DNA of 64,000 nt from Miscanthus floridulus (taxonomy: Eukaryota; Streptophyta; Magnoliopsida; Poales; Poaceae): positions 17,958,502-18,022,501 of the forward strand of contig NC_089591.1 of NCBI RefSeq assembly GCF_019320115.1, written 5' to 3'. A model generated the notes under the pieces. The model had not been told where the DNA came from. It did not search any database and was given only the letters and a program-made list of their open reading frames with translations. Both the position numbers and the translations under genes were made by a program. Numbering within the stretch: position 1 is the first letter of the stretch; each line of letters begins with the position of its first letter. Below are positions 22,499-34,485 of the stretch, in pieces.

Positions 22499-24445
22499 TG
22501 AAGGGTCCTAATGGCTAGAGGGGGGGTGAATAGCCTATTAAGAATTTCTACAACAGCACTAAGACAAGTGATTAGTAAATAAGATAGCGAAGTGAATTTT
22601 GTGCTAGCACTACACTTGTGTTGCAAGCCACTTACCCAATTCTAATTTCTATGATCTCTAGTGTATCACACAAGTGCTATGTTGATAATTTACACCAAGG
22701 TGAGCAAAACTAGCTAGAGAACTACAACTAAAGAGCTACACTAGCTACAATCACTACACAAGGTAAATACAAAGTAATGCAGGAGAAGGGTAGAAGTGAT
22801 ATACCATCGTGGTAAGTGATCAATCAATGAACAACAATTAATACCAAGGAGACAATCAAGACATAATGATTTTTCCTCTGAGGTTCACTTGCTTGCAGGC
22901 AAGCTAGTCCCCATTGTGGTGATTCACCCACTTGGAGGTTCACGCGCTAATAGGCATCACATGCCTAACCCACAACCGGGTGCCGCACAACCAACACAAG
23001 ATGAGGATCCTAAAGCCACACGCAATCCACTAGAGTTGCCTTTGGCGCTCTGCCAGAGAAGGCACAAGAACCCCTCACAATCACAATGATCGAAGCTGAA
23101 GACAATCACCTTCCTCCACTCAACGATCCACCAATCACCGGGCCGTCTAGGTGCCGGCAAACACCAAGAGTAACAAGATCTCCACCAGCCCAAATCACCC
23201 AACTAGTGCCACAAGATGCTAGAACACTAAGCAATGCACTAGAGGCTCTCCAATCTCACTCAAGATGATCAAATCAAGTGTGCAAGTGAGTGGAGTGGTG
23301 TGCTCAGCTCTCAAAGGGTATATGCAGCTGTTAGAAGTGCCAAGAGAGTGGCCAAGGCCAGTCACCAGATCTATTTATAAGCCCACAAACAAATGGAGCC
23401 GTTATCCCTTTGGAGTAGCTTTTGCGAGGGCATCGGACACGGCGGTGCGGTCACCAGACATTGGGTGGCGGTGCCCCCCAATGGTAAAATCCAATGGCTA
23501 GTTGACTGGTCAGGCGGTCATCGGACAAGGGATGGCGGTGCCACCCTAGCCATCACCCCAAAATCCCTTCTCTGTGGAAAATTAGGGCGGTGCACCACCT
23601 AGGGGTGGCGGTGCCTGTGGCGGTGCCCATCTCTAGTTCACCTGCTCTCTATTGAAAAGGGGCAGTGCCACCGGACAGGGTGGCGGTGCCCACGACGATG
23701 CACCGTCGTGCTTGTGGCGGTGCACACCGCCACTTCTGGTGCTAGCCCTAGCACCAGCTCCCTAGGGGTGGTGGTGCCACTGGATAAGGGGTGGTGGTGC
23801 CCTAGGGCAACCTGCCGCTCTTGGCCACCCAGCCGATCACCGCCATAGGGGTGGCGGTGCACCGGACAAGGGGTGGCGGTGCCCCCGTGGCAGCACCCCC
23901 AAGCCAAGTTTCGCCTCCTTCGCTTCACCTTTTTCACTACCTTTGCAACTGTGCTAACACTCCAAGTGTTTCACCATCACGTGCAAGTGTGTTAGCATTT
24001 TCACAATTATTTTTCAAATGTTAATCACTTTCTCACCGATTGCGCACTAGGCCTAAGATGCAATGCAAGTATTCCAACACCTAATGGCACTAGATGATCG
24101 AGTTGTTTGATAAGAGCTCCCCTCTTAATAGTATGACCATCTATCCTAAATATAATCACACTCTCTATAGTGTCTCGATCACTAAAAACAAAATGGCCTT
24201 AGGGATATCACCTTTACCTTGAGCCTTTTGTTTTTATCTTTCTTCTTTTCCAAGTCCTGGAGCTTGATCATCATCACATGTCCACACCACCACCATGGAC
24301 TTCATTTCATGTGTCCATCTCCATCCATGAGTGCCACCTAGCTCCTTCACTTGGGTTGGACCAACCTATCTCAAATCCACACTTAGAGCATAGGGTTAGT
24401 CTAAATAGGTTTCATCAATTAGCCAAAACCAAACTAGGGCTTTCA
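22499..24445 (-). repeat. 3' LTR of the Copia element
   Basis: 1947 bp; on the + strand begins TGAAGGGTCC and ends GGGCTTTCA, next to the complement of a purine tract (atctctcttttttgg, 24446-24460). It includes a G-rich block with many GGTGGCGGTGCC-like repeats at about 23440-23890. The frames that cross this block are not genes. Confidence 0.85.
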
Positions 24446-25557
24446 ATCTCTCTTTTTTGGTAATTGATGGCAACCTCCACAAAGATATGAAATAAATTCA
24501 AATATGAATTCATGTTGCTTGCCCAAGCATTTGGACAAGTTTCATGAACCCCCATGGTAGCATTAGCTCCCCCTACATATGTGCTAAGAGTTTGGATTGA
24601 AAGTTTGCACATATGTATAGATTTGAGTTGTGGGAGAGTAATGTCTACCAAAAGATGCTAAGGTATAAGAGATGGACCTTTGAAGCATGATACCAATCGG
24701 AGTGCACCAATATACCATCCTTAGCACCATTAGTATCTAGACATACACAAAAACTAGAATACCCCGTGAGATCAATAAAAGAGGCAAGGGTCTAGTTTTC
24801 ACAAAATAAACTCAAGTCTAGTTACTCAACCTATGCATGCTAGTTTTCCATTTCATCAATAAATCCTACAGCTAGAATACACCACACAAGCATGGATATT
24901 GAATTTAAAACTTGTGCCATGTAGGCAAACATATGAAATGCACATTCAAATGCATCAATCAAGTTTATGAGCTTGCTCCCCCTACTTATGTGCTTCAAAT
25001 TTTCATTGATCCCCTTACTTTAATATTTCTCTCCCTATGTCAAAGTTCTCCCCCTTTGTCATCTTTTCACTATCTTTGTGCATTACTTCTCCCCCTTTGT
25101 CATCAATGACCACAAAGGTTCAATTTTAGATAGGTTAAGATTATCAATGTCAATCAATGGGGTGAGGATTATTTTCCCAAATTTAGTTCAATCTAGATCA
25201 CTTGCCAAAGATATTTAACTCGGCTTGATCCAAGGACAAGCTTCTTCACACCTCATTTTAAGGGTTATCTTGTACCATGTTGAGTTAAACACTTATAGCT
25301 CATTTTCTATATCAAACACTAGGTTCACAAGCCCACAAACATGTCATATGCTACCACTAGATCAAGTCAAGCATGGAAGCAATAGTGGTACCATATAAGC
25401 ATCAAATTCATCTGATTTTCATGAATGAGCCTATAAAACATGAGGAATGACTAGATGCACTAAACAAGTCCTTAGCAAAGGATGTATACATGCCAATCAA
25501 CTTTTACCTTGGATTGCTCAAAGGAGAGGCATGTCATATAAGTGGGGGCGGGGTGCA
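24446..25557 (-). other. 3' untranslated region of the Copia element with repeated purine tracts
   Basis: On the - strand it contains several AAAGGGGGAGAA or TAGGGGGAGC tracts (complements near 24562, 24971, 25045 and 25086). Such multiple tracts between pol and LTR are usual in SIRE-type elements. No env-like ORF was found. Confidence 0.6.
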
Positions 25558-25800
25558 TCAACACATATTTGAGAAATCCAATATGTTCAACTCATTCCTT
25601 AGCTTGTAGAACCTCTTATCATCTAATGGCTTGGTGAATATGTCGGCAAGTTGATCTTCGGTGCCCACACTCTCAATGCAAATGCCCCATTTTTGTTGAT
25701 GATCTCTTATGAAATGATGGCGGACACCAACGTGCTTTGTTCTTGCATGTTGAACCAGATTGTTGGTTAGCTTGATTGCACTCTCATTGTCACATAGCAT
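25558..25800 (-). pseudogene. C-terminal end of Copia RNase H (pol remnant)
   Basis: 80 codons open on the - strand, ending in TAA/TAG at 25558. Contains the hallmark NNLVQHARTKHVGVRHHFIR, EDQLADIFTKPLD and LRNELNILD at the end of plant Copia polyproteins. It is cut at 25800, where Del-like LTR sequence begins; the rest of the polyprotein is missing. Confidence 0.88.
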
Positions 25801-27176
25801 ATATATCCTTATCCTATGAGTCTTACTAGTATGACAGGATCATGTAGATTGCTATGCTACAGGACTCCGATAGAAGTCGAGTGATTATCTGTCACTCACG
25901 AGAGATAGGAAATGTATTATTGTTACTATTATCATGTTACTATCACATGAAATATATGTGGATAATAATTGGAGACCGAGCGGAACCATATTTTTTATTT
26001 GGATTTGGACTTGGTTAGGTAACCGAGTGAGGCTCTGGTTGTGTTTGTTCTGCCTGTGTCAATTGAGGACCGTCTGTTGCATTGGATTCTAGTTAGGTCA
26101 CAGACTTATTATCCTAAGCACATACTTGCTTATGGAGGTGGGAAGGCTTGTTGCTCTCTTGTCATGGGTTCTGGCTCTTTTTGGACTGACCAATTGGAGG
26201 TTGGGATGGTGGAGGTCTAAGCACTACACTGAGTTTGGGACTCAGGTGTGGGCTTGGAGTCCATGTTTGGATGGGGACCTGGACTCCTTGACAGGAGAGT
26301 AGTGGGTTGGTCTTGCTTGTGCCTAGGGTACAAGCGGGGCGTGTGTTTTGGGGTACCCAGTTGGGATACATTGGTTCACAAATCACCATATGATACGGTA
26401 TGACTTGGCTATGATCTAGCACCGTAGTAAGAACTAGAATATGAAAGATGATAAAATGGTTCTGTTTGCTTACCATCTGCTTAAAAGTAGCACATGTGCT
26501 TACATAGAATGGTTAGTTAATGAACTAATGATGACTGCTAATAAAATTGAATATAAAGATGCACATTAAGTAATGCTCCCACAGATGCAATAAATCCACA
26601 AGCCAGATAGCCTTGCATATCCTTGGAGTCTTTTCTTTCCTCCTGACAGGTAAGCCTTGCGGAGTACAATTGAGTACTCAGGGTTTGTTCTACCCTGTTA
26701 CAGGTGACAGGAACATGTGGAGCTAACACTTGCGTGTGGAAACCTCCTAGTGAGCTCAGTGAGGATTTCCTTAACATTGCGGACATAGAGTTTATTTGAA
26801 ACTTCCACCCAAAATGTTTTACAATGGAAAAATTATAACCTGTTATGATGTATATAACGGATCATTATGTTAATGTTTAACTTTTCATTAAATGAGTTTG
26901 TTTTTGCTAAAACTCTAATAACATGGTTATATTCTGCTGTTATAAACAAGAAATATTATACTTTGATATTGCATGGAAAGTGATGTAAGAAATGGTTAAG
27001 CATGTTGTAAGCTTTATCCTCTCATTTATGATCCTGATGGAAAAATATGGATTTTTAGGTTCTCCCTCGAGGTGGGCTCGATAGAACTGCCTGATGTAGC
27101 TCACCTTCAGGGTGCTTAGTGTCTAGTGGAAGACAAGGGCCTCCGTAAGTGTGTTATTTCAGGCGGTTCTACCACA
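25801..27176 (+). mobile_element. 5'-truncated LTR of a Del/Tekay-like family (solo)
   Basis: Colinear but diverged from 55140-56381 and 58619-59812: shared order includes aagtc..gtgattatct, gaccgagcgg, ttctgcctgtgtcaattgagg, gttgcaggtgag-like text and an end reading ggttctaccaca. No internal region follows; at about 27190 the sequence is Athila-like gag. Small ORFs here are chance. Confidence 0.65.
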
Positions 27177-27199
27177 CGGGACGGGTGAAGTAGTGGTTC

Positions 27200-28060
27200 T
27201 ACATCAATAAAGATCACATCAACATGTGGGCAAAGTGTTCAAAGGCCTTTCTAGAAAAGTTCTTTCCTGTAGGCAAGACCAATGTCTTAAGAGGAAAGAT
27301 TTTCAATTTCCAGCAGCAGAAGGGAGAAACCATTCCAGAAGCATGGGAACATTTCCAAGAATACATTTCAGATTGTCCTCATCATAGGATGGAAGATTGG
27401 TTGCTCATGCAAGGTTTTCACCATGGATTAACTCAGAAAGCTCGTGAACAACTCGATGCCACTACTGGAGGATCATTTATGTCACTCACCCATGGAAAAG
27501 CTAAAACTCTTATGGAAAAGATAGCCTCTAATCAAGACTAGTCATCATGTAACATTCAATTATGCAATAAGAGTGAAGAAGTACTAGAAGAGGTGTGTGC
27601 ATTGTCAACTAAGATGTATGTACTGTTAAATTGGCTTAAACAGCGAGCCAATTACATGAAAGATCGTTAGGCCATTCAAGATGCATTCAATGCTCAAAAC
27701 ACCTGTGGAGAATACTTGGGGGGTAGAATTCCATAAATATCAGGAGGATTCGTCATAAACAATTTTGCTCCACAACAACAGAGACAAGGGTGGAATCAAC
27801 AACAACGGTCAACTTACCAAGGTAAGTACCCAGGTAATAACTATAATTCTTCTAATTCTAAACAACCATCCTTAAGGGACTTAATCTTAGAACAAGCTAG
27901 GATTAATGAGAATATTTCTAAGAAGTTTTCTTTTAATGATAAGGTCCTAGAAAACATAAACACTAAAATAGATAGTTTTTTTCCACCATAAAAGACCAAC
28001 TTAGCTATAATAAAAAGATAGAATCACAATTACCCTAGTTGGCTGCTGCTCTGCCTTTTG
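27200..28060 (+). pseudogene. gag: gag fragment of Athila-like element A
   Basis: Main frame 27224-27541: FLEKFFPVGKTNVLRGKIF, EAWEHFQEYISDCPHH, MLMQ/LLMQGFHHGLTQKAREQLDA and ATTGGSFMSLTHGKAKTLME, the retrotransposon-gag core of Athila elements. After a TAG it continues with interruptions (QQRQGWNQQQ, a Gln-rich stretch typical of the group, near 27770-27810; ENISKKFSFNDKVLENI near 27905). The N-terminal third is missing at the junction with the Del-like LTR. A clear zinc knuckle was not seen here; it may be deleted near 27700. Confidence 0.78.
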
Positions 28061-28069
28061 CCACTAACC

Positions 28070-28971
28070 TTGAGAAGGTAAACGCTATAACTACAAGAGG
28101 TGGCAAGTCTACTCATGATCCACTATATCCGACAAGGATAGGTAAGACACCAGTGGTAGTGTAGGAAGAGGAGAAGAGAACCAATGAAGTTGAAGAAGTT
28201 GGCCCACAAGAGCAAGAGTTACAACACGATTTTCATGACACGACTCTCCTACTGTTTCCACGCAGAAATCGGAAAGCCAAAATGGATGAGCAGTTTGGTA
28301 AATTCGTAGATGTAATTCAAAAGTTATATATCAATATTCCGTTGCTAGATGCCATACAGGTACCTACCTATACGAAGTATCTCAGAGACATCCTCAACAA
28401 TAGAAGACCACTACCTTCCACTGAGGTAATCAAGTTAACAAAGGAGTGTAGTGTGGCCGTCCTAAACACTTCACATGTCAAGAAGAAGGATCTAGGATGC
28501 CCTACTATCGACTGTTCGATCGGGAGCCAAAACTTTGAGAATGCGTTATGCGATCTTGGAGCAAGTGTTAGTGTCATTCCCAAAAAGGTCTTCAACAAGC
28601 TCAACTATTCAACCCTCACGCCAACATCAATGTGCTTGCAACTAGCCGACCAATCGGTCCACTACCCTGTAGGAATCGCTGAAAACATTCTGGTAAAAAT
28701 ATGAAACTTTTTTGTTCCCATAGATTTTGTAGTACTTCACATGCAAGAAGACATGAAGACATCCCTCATTCTTGGGAGACCCTTCCTGAGCACAACAAAT
28801 GCTCACATTGATGTTGGAGCTGGAGAAATTAAATTCCATATCAATGGGAAGGAAGAGTGGTTCGCTTTCAAGCCAAGCCCGGAACAATGCTCTAATTTGG
28901 AGTGGCATGAAAAGCAAGTGCAACCGTTAAGGTCTCCATCTCCAGGACCAACTGATGCAACCAAAGAATAA
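28070..28971 (+). pseudogene. Retropepsin of Athila-like element A
   Basis: Preceded by AITTRGGKST (about 28087-28110), a spacer motif common in Athila gag-pol. The frame 28282-28704 holds KFVDVIQKLYINIPLLDAIQ, then the active-site stretch NALCDLGASVSVIPKKVF (Asp codon 28552-28554), with DLGAS in place of DTGA/DSGA as usual for this group. After a TGA at 28702-28704 the next in-frame part 28741-28971 has SLILGRPFLSTTNAHIDVG, the second conserved motif. One stop and little other damage. Nothing like RT follows. Confidence 0.82.
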
Positions 28972-29548
28972 ACCCAAACGGAGAAGTCCAGTTCGGTGGA
29001 CTTAAAATTCTAAACCCGCGCCGGGAGGTAACTCGGTAGTTATCCATATTTACTTTTTCATACTGCATTAATCATTTTATCTTAGCATATTTACTTTTCA
29101 ACACCTGCATCATGAAGCAAAAATTCTCATCATGGCATTATAAAAACTTAAGCCCCACATAAAAAGTTTTATGGAGTAAAAACCCATAAGAAATATTTAC
29201 CGTGGAGGCATAAAAATTTAAGAATACCATCATTCATCTTGTTATATTTCATAGTATCATAAAATATTTTTTGCATTGTATTTCTATATACGGTAGAAAT
29301 ACAGGGGGGCACATGGGACCCACTCAACCACAACCTATCACTTCCATCACCTCCATATCTCCACTTTCACCTACTTATCCTCCACTATCACTCTTCACCG
29401 GCCATATCCACCGAAAGAGCACCGACGGGCACCAACATTTGCTTAAGCATGAAGCAAAGGGGGATTAGGAAAATGGAGAGGCCATTTGGCCATGATGTGG
29501 GGCTGGCCGGCCCCACCACTTGGACGGTCGGCCTGTTGCTGCGTCGCC
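28972..29548 (+). other. Non-coding stretch after protease in element A
   Basis: AT-rich, with repeats of cataaaaattt and ccatgg text also found in element B at 42380-42520. No pol sequence. Confidence 0.5.
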
Positions 29549-29555
29549 TATAAAT
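29549..29555 (+). promoter_or_regulatory. Internal TATA box upstream of the env-position ORF
   Basis: TATAAAT after a GC-rich stretch, followed by a leader-like sequence and, at 29953-29964, a good splice acceptor (tctattttgcag). Suggests a separate transcript whose first intron ends just before the ATG at 29969. Inference from sequence only. Confidence 0.45.
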
Positions 29556-29968
29556 CCCACACCTGCTGCTTGCTCTCGGCCTCACACACAATTGCAATTC
29601 ACCCTCCCAAGTCCAAAATTCCAGAAGCTACTTTCATAGTTTAAAATTCCCCTGGTAGAAGTGATTTTGGAAGTAGGAAAGAGAGAGTGAAAGTAGTGCT
29701 AAAATCTTGAGAAAGAGAGAAAGAGAGAGGTGCTGCTAAAATTTGAGAGTGAAAAATAGAATTTAAGTGTGGTAGTGTTGTCCAAATCAAGAGAGGGAAT
29801 TAAAAAGAATTAAGATGGAAGTCATGCCAAAATCTTGATGAGAGTATTTATTAGGCAATTTTGGACGACTAACCCTCGGACTACTGACTCTGGATGACTA
29901 ACCACTAACATTTTTATCTCCTAATCCCGTTTCATGAGTTGTCTTGTTTTTGTCTATTTTGCAGGAAA

Positions 29969-31640
29969 ATGAGCAAGATCTCCGGCAAGTGGGCGATGTC
30001 GTTCCATTCAACAAGAAGTTCTTCATCCCGAGCAAGCACCGACATGGAGGTCGATCCTCCATCTCTCGCTGTTGGAGCTCTGTCTCAATCAGCCCCTGTG
30101 GAGAGGAACATTCTTCTATAAGAGAAGCAGCTCAAGCTCCAGGGAGATAGGGAGAAGAACATCTACAAAAAGCTGAAGACCTAGGACTTTGTCCTGGCTC
30201 CTGCCTATGATCCTGCTCTACTCTAAGCCACAGGTATGATCGTTGAATTCAAACTTATTTTTAGGACCATAGGATAGGAGGATGCTTGGAAAATTGATGA
30301 GCTAGGGTGTAAGCTTTTAACTATTGAATTCTTGTGCACTTTGCAACCCACCGATTCGAAAGTTTCATTTAGACTTTTTAGGAAAGAATTTTCTATTCCC
30401 TAGAAAATTTTAGTGAACTTCTTGGATTTCACTCTCAGTGCATAATTAACATAGACTCTGCTATACAAGACATTGATGTAAATAAGTTTTGGAGGGAAAT
30501 TTCAAAAGAAATTGTTTGCTATCCGTCCTCGCACCAATGAAATTCAGCACCCTACTTTGCGCTTAATGCATAAATGGTTAGGCTTTTCCTTATTTCCTAG
30601 AAGTGATTTTTGCACTATTAGGAATGATGAACTAAAACTGATTTATGCCATGATCAAAAGAAAGAAGGTCTCACCCATAAAATTCATGATGACACAATGG
30701 CTAGAAATTCTTGGTCTTAAGGGAGATGTTGGGTGCACTTCTTTGTTCACCCGCATAGCTAAAATTTGGGCCTGCTAGAAAATGCTTCTGTTACTTGACG
30801 TTCCCATTGGCATATTGATTATGATTATTTTAACCATGCACATATGTTAAAAAAGGGAAGAGGCAGAAAACTTGGCATGATGTATGTGGATTATACAACC
30901 GAGTTCCCATTACCAAACCGGAACCTCAGTCTATATGAAGTGGATTCGTTTGCCTTTGATTTGCAGAGATAGGAGGAAGCACCTCGCAAGAGTGCTTTTG
31001 CGAGGATCACCCACAACCCACAACCTCGATATCGTGGAGATGACACCATTCCAGAAGGCCCTGCCTTCACCGGCTACACAGGATTTGATCAAGGATGACC
31101 TTCCTAGGTGCACCATCCTATGCATGTAGGTTTTGACCAGCTGAGATCTTCCCGTATGCACCAACTTGAACATGCTAGGGTGGGAGCAGCCTTCTCCACA
31201 TCATTCAGAGAGTTCCTAGAAATAGGGCCCAAATGGGCAATGGCAGGATGATAATTTTGACTACTACCAGCAGCAGTCTTATGAGGAGGTCTCCAACGGC
31301 TACCAAGGGAGAATATATGTCCTTTTGCTCGTGGCTTCCATGACCATCCCATGGGCTATCATGACCAGCACATGTGCCACCATCTGCCACCCATGGGTTA
31401 CCATGAGCAGCAGATGGAACACGCTCACTTCAACACCAGGCTCACCACCATTGAGGAGAACCAACATGAGATTCAGAACACTCAACACCAACATTCTAGT
31501 GGCAAGAAGAAGTAGGACAATGCCTTGCCGCCATCCAACACACCAGTAGCAGGAGAACCAGAATTGGTAGTATTTATTCTAGGGTCTCAACATAGACCTG
31601 CCCTTCTGAGAGACTGCAGCAGCAACCAGCTTGGGGGAGG
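29969..31640 (+). pseudogene. env-position ORF of Athila-like element A, broken
   Basis: Opens ATG AGC AAG directly after a splice acceptor. Readable parts: MSKISGKWAMSFHSTRSSSS; around 30290-30350 LGCKLLTIEFLCTLQPTDSK; around 30530-30775 NEIQHPTLRLMHKWLGFSLF and RNDELKLIYAMIKRKKVSPI; then YVDYTTEFPLPNRNLSLYEV near 30890. This series matches, from memory, a family of predicted grass proteins that lies downstream of gag-pol in Athila-like elements. The position equals that of the Athila env-like ORF, but I see no signal peptide or membrane segment, so calling it an envelope is not supported. Many in-frame stops. Confidence 0.6.
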
Positions 31641-33230
31641 CGCCCCCGTTACTTTAAGTAAGTTTTCTTTCTTGTATTTTATTATTTTCTTTAGGTAAAT
31701 TTTGAATTTGTATTTATTAAAAAAATGAAAACCAAACAAAAAGAGTGTGTATAGTTTGTTTTAAGTATTAAGGTGTGCTTTAGTTTCTTGTCTTGTTTTT
31801 AAGAGCTAATTGAATAAGAAGAACTTGAAGATGATCTCACATGATAGAAATGATGAATAGATCCTCCGTTATAATTCCTTTCAAGTACCTAGTTTTCAAC
31901 CTTGAGTTCTCCCGAGTTTTGGATTGAATTGATTTGACATCAGAATTTGCTTTGAACTTGAAACTTGTGGGTAGCAATGCTTGATCTAAGTCTAGGTAAT
32001 TGACAGATATGATATGAGAAGGTCTGAGCTACTATTTATCTTGTTCCAAGTGATACTAAGTTTTGGAGATTTATCTTTTGAAAAATATAAAAATTCCACA
32101 TGATTAGATCCTGTATGACAAAGCTTGAATTCCTACCAGAGCCAAACATGTTTATATTTAGGCTAGGAAAACTTTCACTCATATGCTATTTGTTTTGTAT
32201 TGAGTTTAGCCAAGCTTTGTTGACCCATATGAGAGGTTTGTCATGCTCTTAAAATCAAGATCACGTACACACCACCCACACATGCACGACTCCTACACTA
32301 GGGATAGGCGCAAAAATATGTTTTTCATCTAGATCCACCCAAAAATGTTTTACTCCTACACTAGGGAGAAAACACCAAAAATATGCTTCATAGGTTTCCA
32401 CCACATAAATGCTCCAAGTTCTTGTTACTATCTCTCCAACAATTACTATACAGAAAAGAAGCATGGGCTATGCAAAAGTTAATCATGAAAAAGAAAAAAA
32501 AAGGTTGAGAAAAAATGGACAAGTATTCGAGATATTTAAAATAATGGGTACTTAGATGCCTGCCTAAAAAAAGAGAAAGAGATGAATAAGATAGCCCATA
32601 TTTTCTTGCAAATATTTCTAAGTATCAAAAGAGGGATATGTTTTCAAGGAGCATTGTAGAATTAGGTTAGCCACCATATATTCCACACATATGCACATCT
32701 TGATTTGATTGTATGACTTAATTCTCTTCGGATCCGAGGTTTGACTTTACAATATATGTATTGCAAGTATGCTCTTTCATGCTTTCACCATTCCTATGAT
32801 CTCCACATAAGCCTTAGTTGTAGGAAAAGAAAGGCATAACATTACTATTGCCTTGGTGAGGATCCACAAATACCACATTTTGAGAGATTTGAGAGTGTCA
32901 TATAATGGAATCTCTGAAGTTTTATTGTGAAAACTTGCAAAAACTCTAGAATAATGGTTGAACAAAGAACTTGAAACATAGTGCTTGACTTGATCATTCT
33001 ATCTTTCAATTGCTCAAGACCCAAGTGAAGGCTATAAGCCCTATAGTTCAAGGTAATATGGATAAGTTTGAAAGTCAGATCAGTTTGTTCTAATCCGGAG
33101 GAGAATTCTTGTTTGAATGCATGTGTACTTTTGAGGAGTTGCTACAATATTCTCAAAGATCCTAAACTCATGATCCATTGCTAAGTTTGGCATTGCTCAT
33201 GGACTAGCAAATGATAAGCTTGGGGGAGTT
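31641..33230 (+). other. 3' untranslated region of element A with terminal purine tract
   Basis: Closely parallels 42900-44488 of element B in order (tagttttcaaccttgag, cgtacacaccaccc, gaggagaattcttgttt). The purine tract aagcttgggggagt (about 33216-33229) touches the LTR. Coding ORFs not seen. Confidence 0.7.
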
Positions 33231-34485
33231 TGTTAATGGTAGTTATCATTCATTACAAATGTCAATATAACTTGAAATAATGCATGAAAATGATCACCAA
33301 CATAGACTTAGGGATTTAAACTAATAATTTTTATGAGTTTTGGTGAATCTATGTTCTCAGCAGGGTTATTTTAGAAAATCGTCAAGGGGATCAAAACATC
33401 AAATTAAATCCTGCTTATTCGGGGCAAAAATTACTCCAAAAGGTTCCAAAGGACTCTAGAAGCCACGTCATCCGAAGCAAAGTGCTAGAGGATGACATGT
33501 GGGGCCGCTCGGCCCCACCTATAGGCCACCTAGCCCTCTAGGCCCACCTATCAGCCTCCTGCTTCGACGTCGGTTCCTCCACCTGCCTCCTAGGATGCAT
33601 CTACACATTTATTCAAGTCAGGTTTGAAGACTGGTATAGCCATTGTATCTCTAAATTTATGACTTTGTGCTACTTCAATATTATGTTGCTATTTATTATA
33701 TTCCTAGTTTGCTCTAGTTATATGCTTGATATAGTTATGATTGATGATGAATTTATGCATATGTTCGTAAAGCTCTTAGCTCAGTACTTGAGTGAGTTAA
33801 GTGGTCGACATTGTGTAAGCATGGTGCTTAGATATTGTTTGCCTATAGATGCATTCTGCACTCTAGGTCATGTGGTAGATCGTGCGATGTGACACTCTCG
33901 TTGAGTCCTTTGTAGTCCACTCCCTGTTGTTAGAGCAAGTAGAACATGGTTGTGAAGGGAGACAAGCTCTGTTCTTGATCTTCCTTAGTAATGTTCCTTA
34001 TGCATAGATCCAAAGTTAGTTATACTAAGATGAGAGTGTATATATTAGGGTGTGCAAAAGACTTAGTAAATAAGGAATGACTTAGAAATCTTTTGCTCTT
34101 AACGAATCTCCTGTTTAGCCATACTACATTTTATGAGTCTCTATTTCTATCTCTGGAATACCATTATTACCTTACACTTATCATTTATTTATCCCTTGAC
34201 TTACCCCTGCCATAGCATGATAGTGATTTTATCATAACTATATATATTTGTCAATATCTCTATGCCAACACAACTCCATAGCTCCTCCATGTGGATAAAA
34301 TATAAATAACAATACCTGGTATACTCCCAGATGAAATGCTACAATGGTATATTATCTGTGCGCTTACGGATACTTTAATATATATATAAATTTACTCTCA
34401 AGTTTTCAAGTGTCATTTATAATTACCAATAATACATTTCTGGCATCATGCTAGGGATGACAACTTAGTAAAGAGTGATGCTAAG
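33231..34485 (+). repeat. 3' LTR of Athila-like element A
   Basis: Starts TGTTAATGGTAG after the purine tract; homologous along its length to 37878-39447 but more diverged. The right border is about 34485, where the - strand gag sequence of the Copia element resumes. Confidence 0.7.

Larger units (their letters stand above)
27190..34485 (+). mobile_element. Athila-like Ty3/Gypsy element A (gag, protease, env-position ORF, 3' LTR; no RT or integrase)
   Basis: 5' LTR and the start of gag are missing, replaced by the Del-like LTR. Readable parts: gag, a retropepsin, a second transcription-unit-like block with its own TATA box and splice acceptor, the env-position ORF, a purine tract and a 3' LTR (33231 to about 34485). 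From protease to the 3' block only ~0.6 kb remain, so pol cannot be present. The whole lies in the gap of the - strand Copia element. It is probably a non-autonomous family. Confidence 0.78.

Noticed and set aside
25801..27176. This block as 5' LTR of Athila-like element A
   Set aside because: It is homologous to the Del-type LTRs, not to the Athila LTRs at 33231 and 37878, and lacks the Athila primer site.
29969..31640. A true envelope protein in element A
   Set aside because: Position fits, but no signal peptide, fusion-like or membrane segments are visible; only the position-based label was kept.
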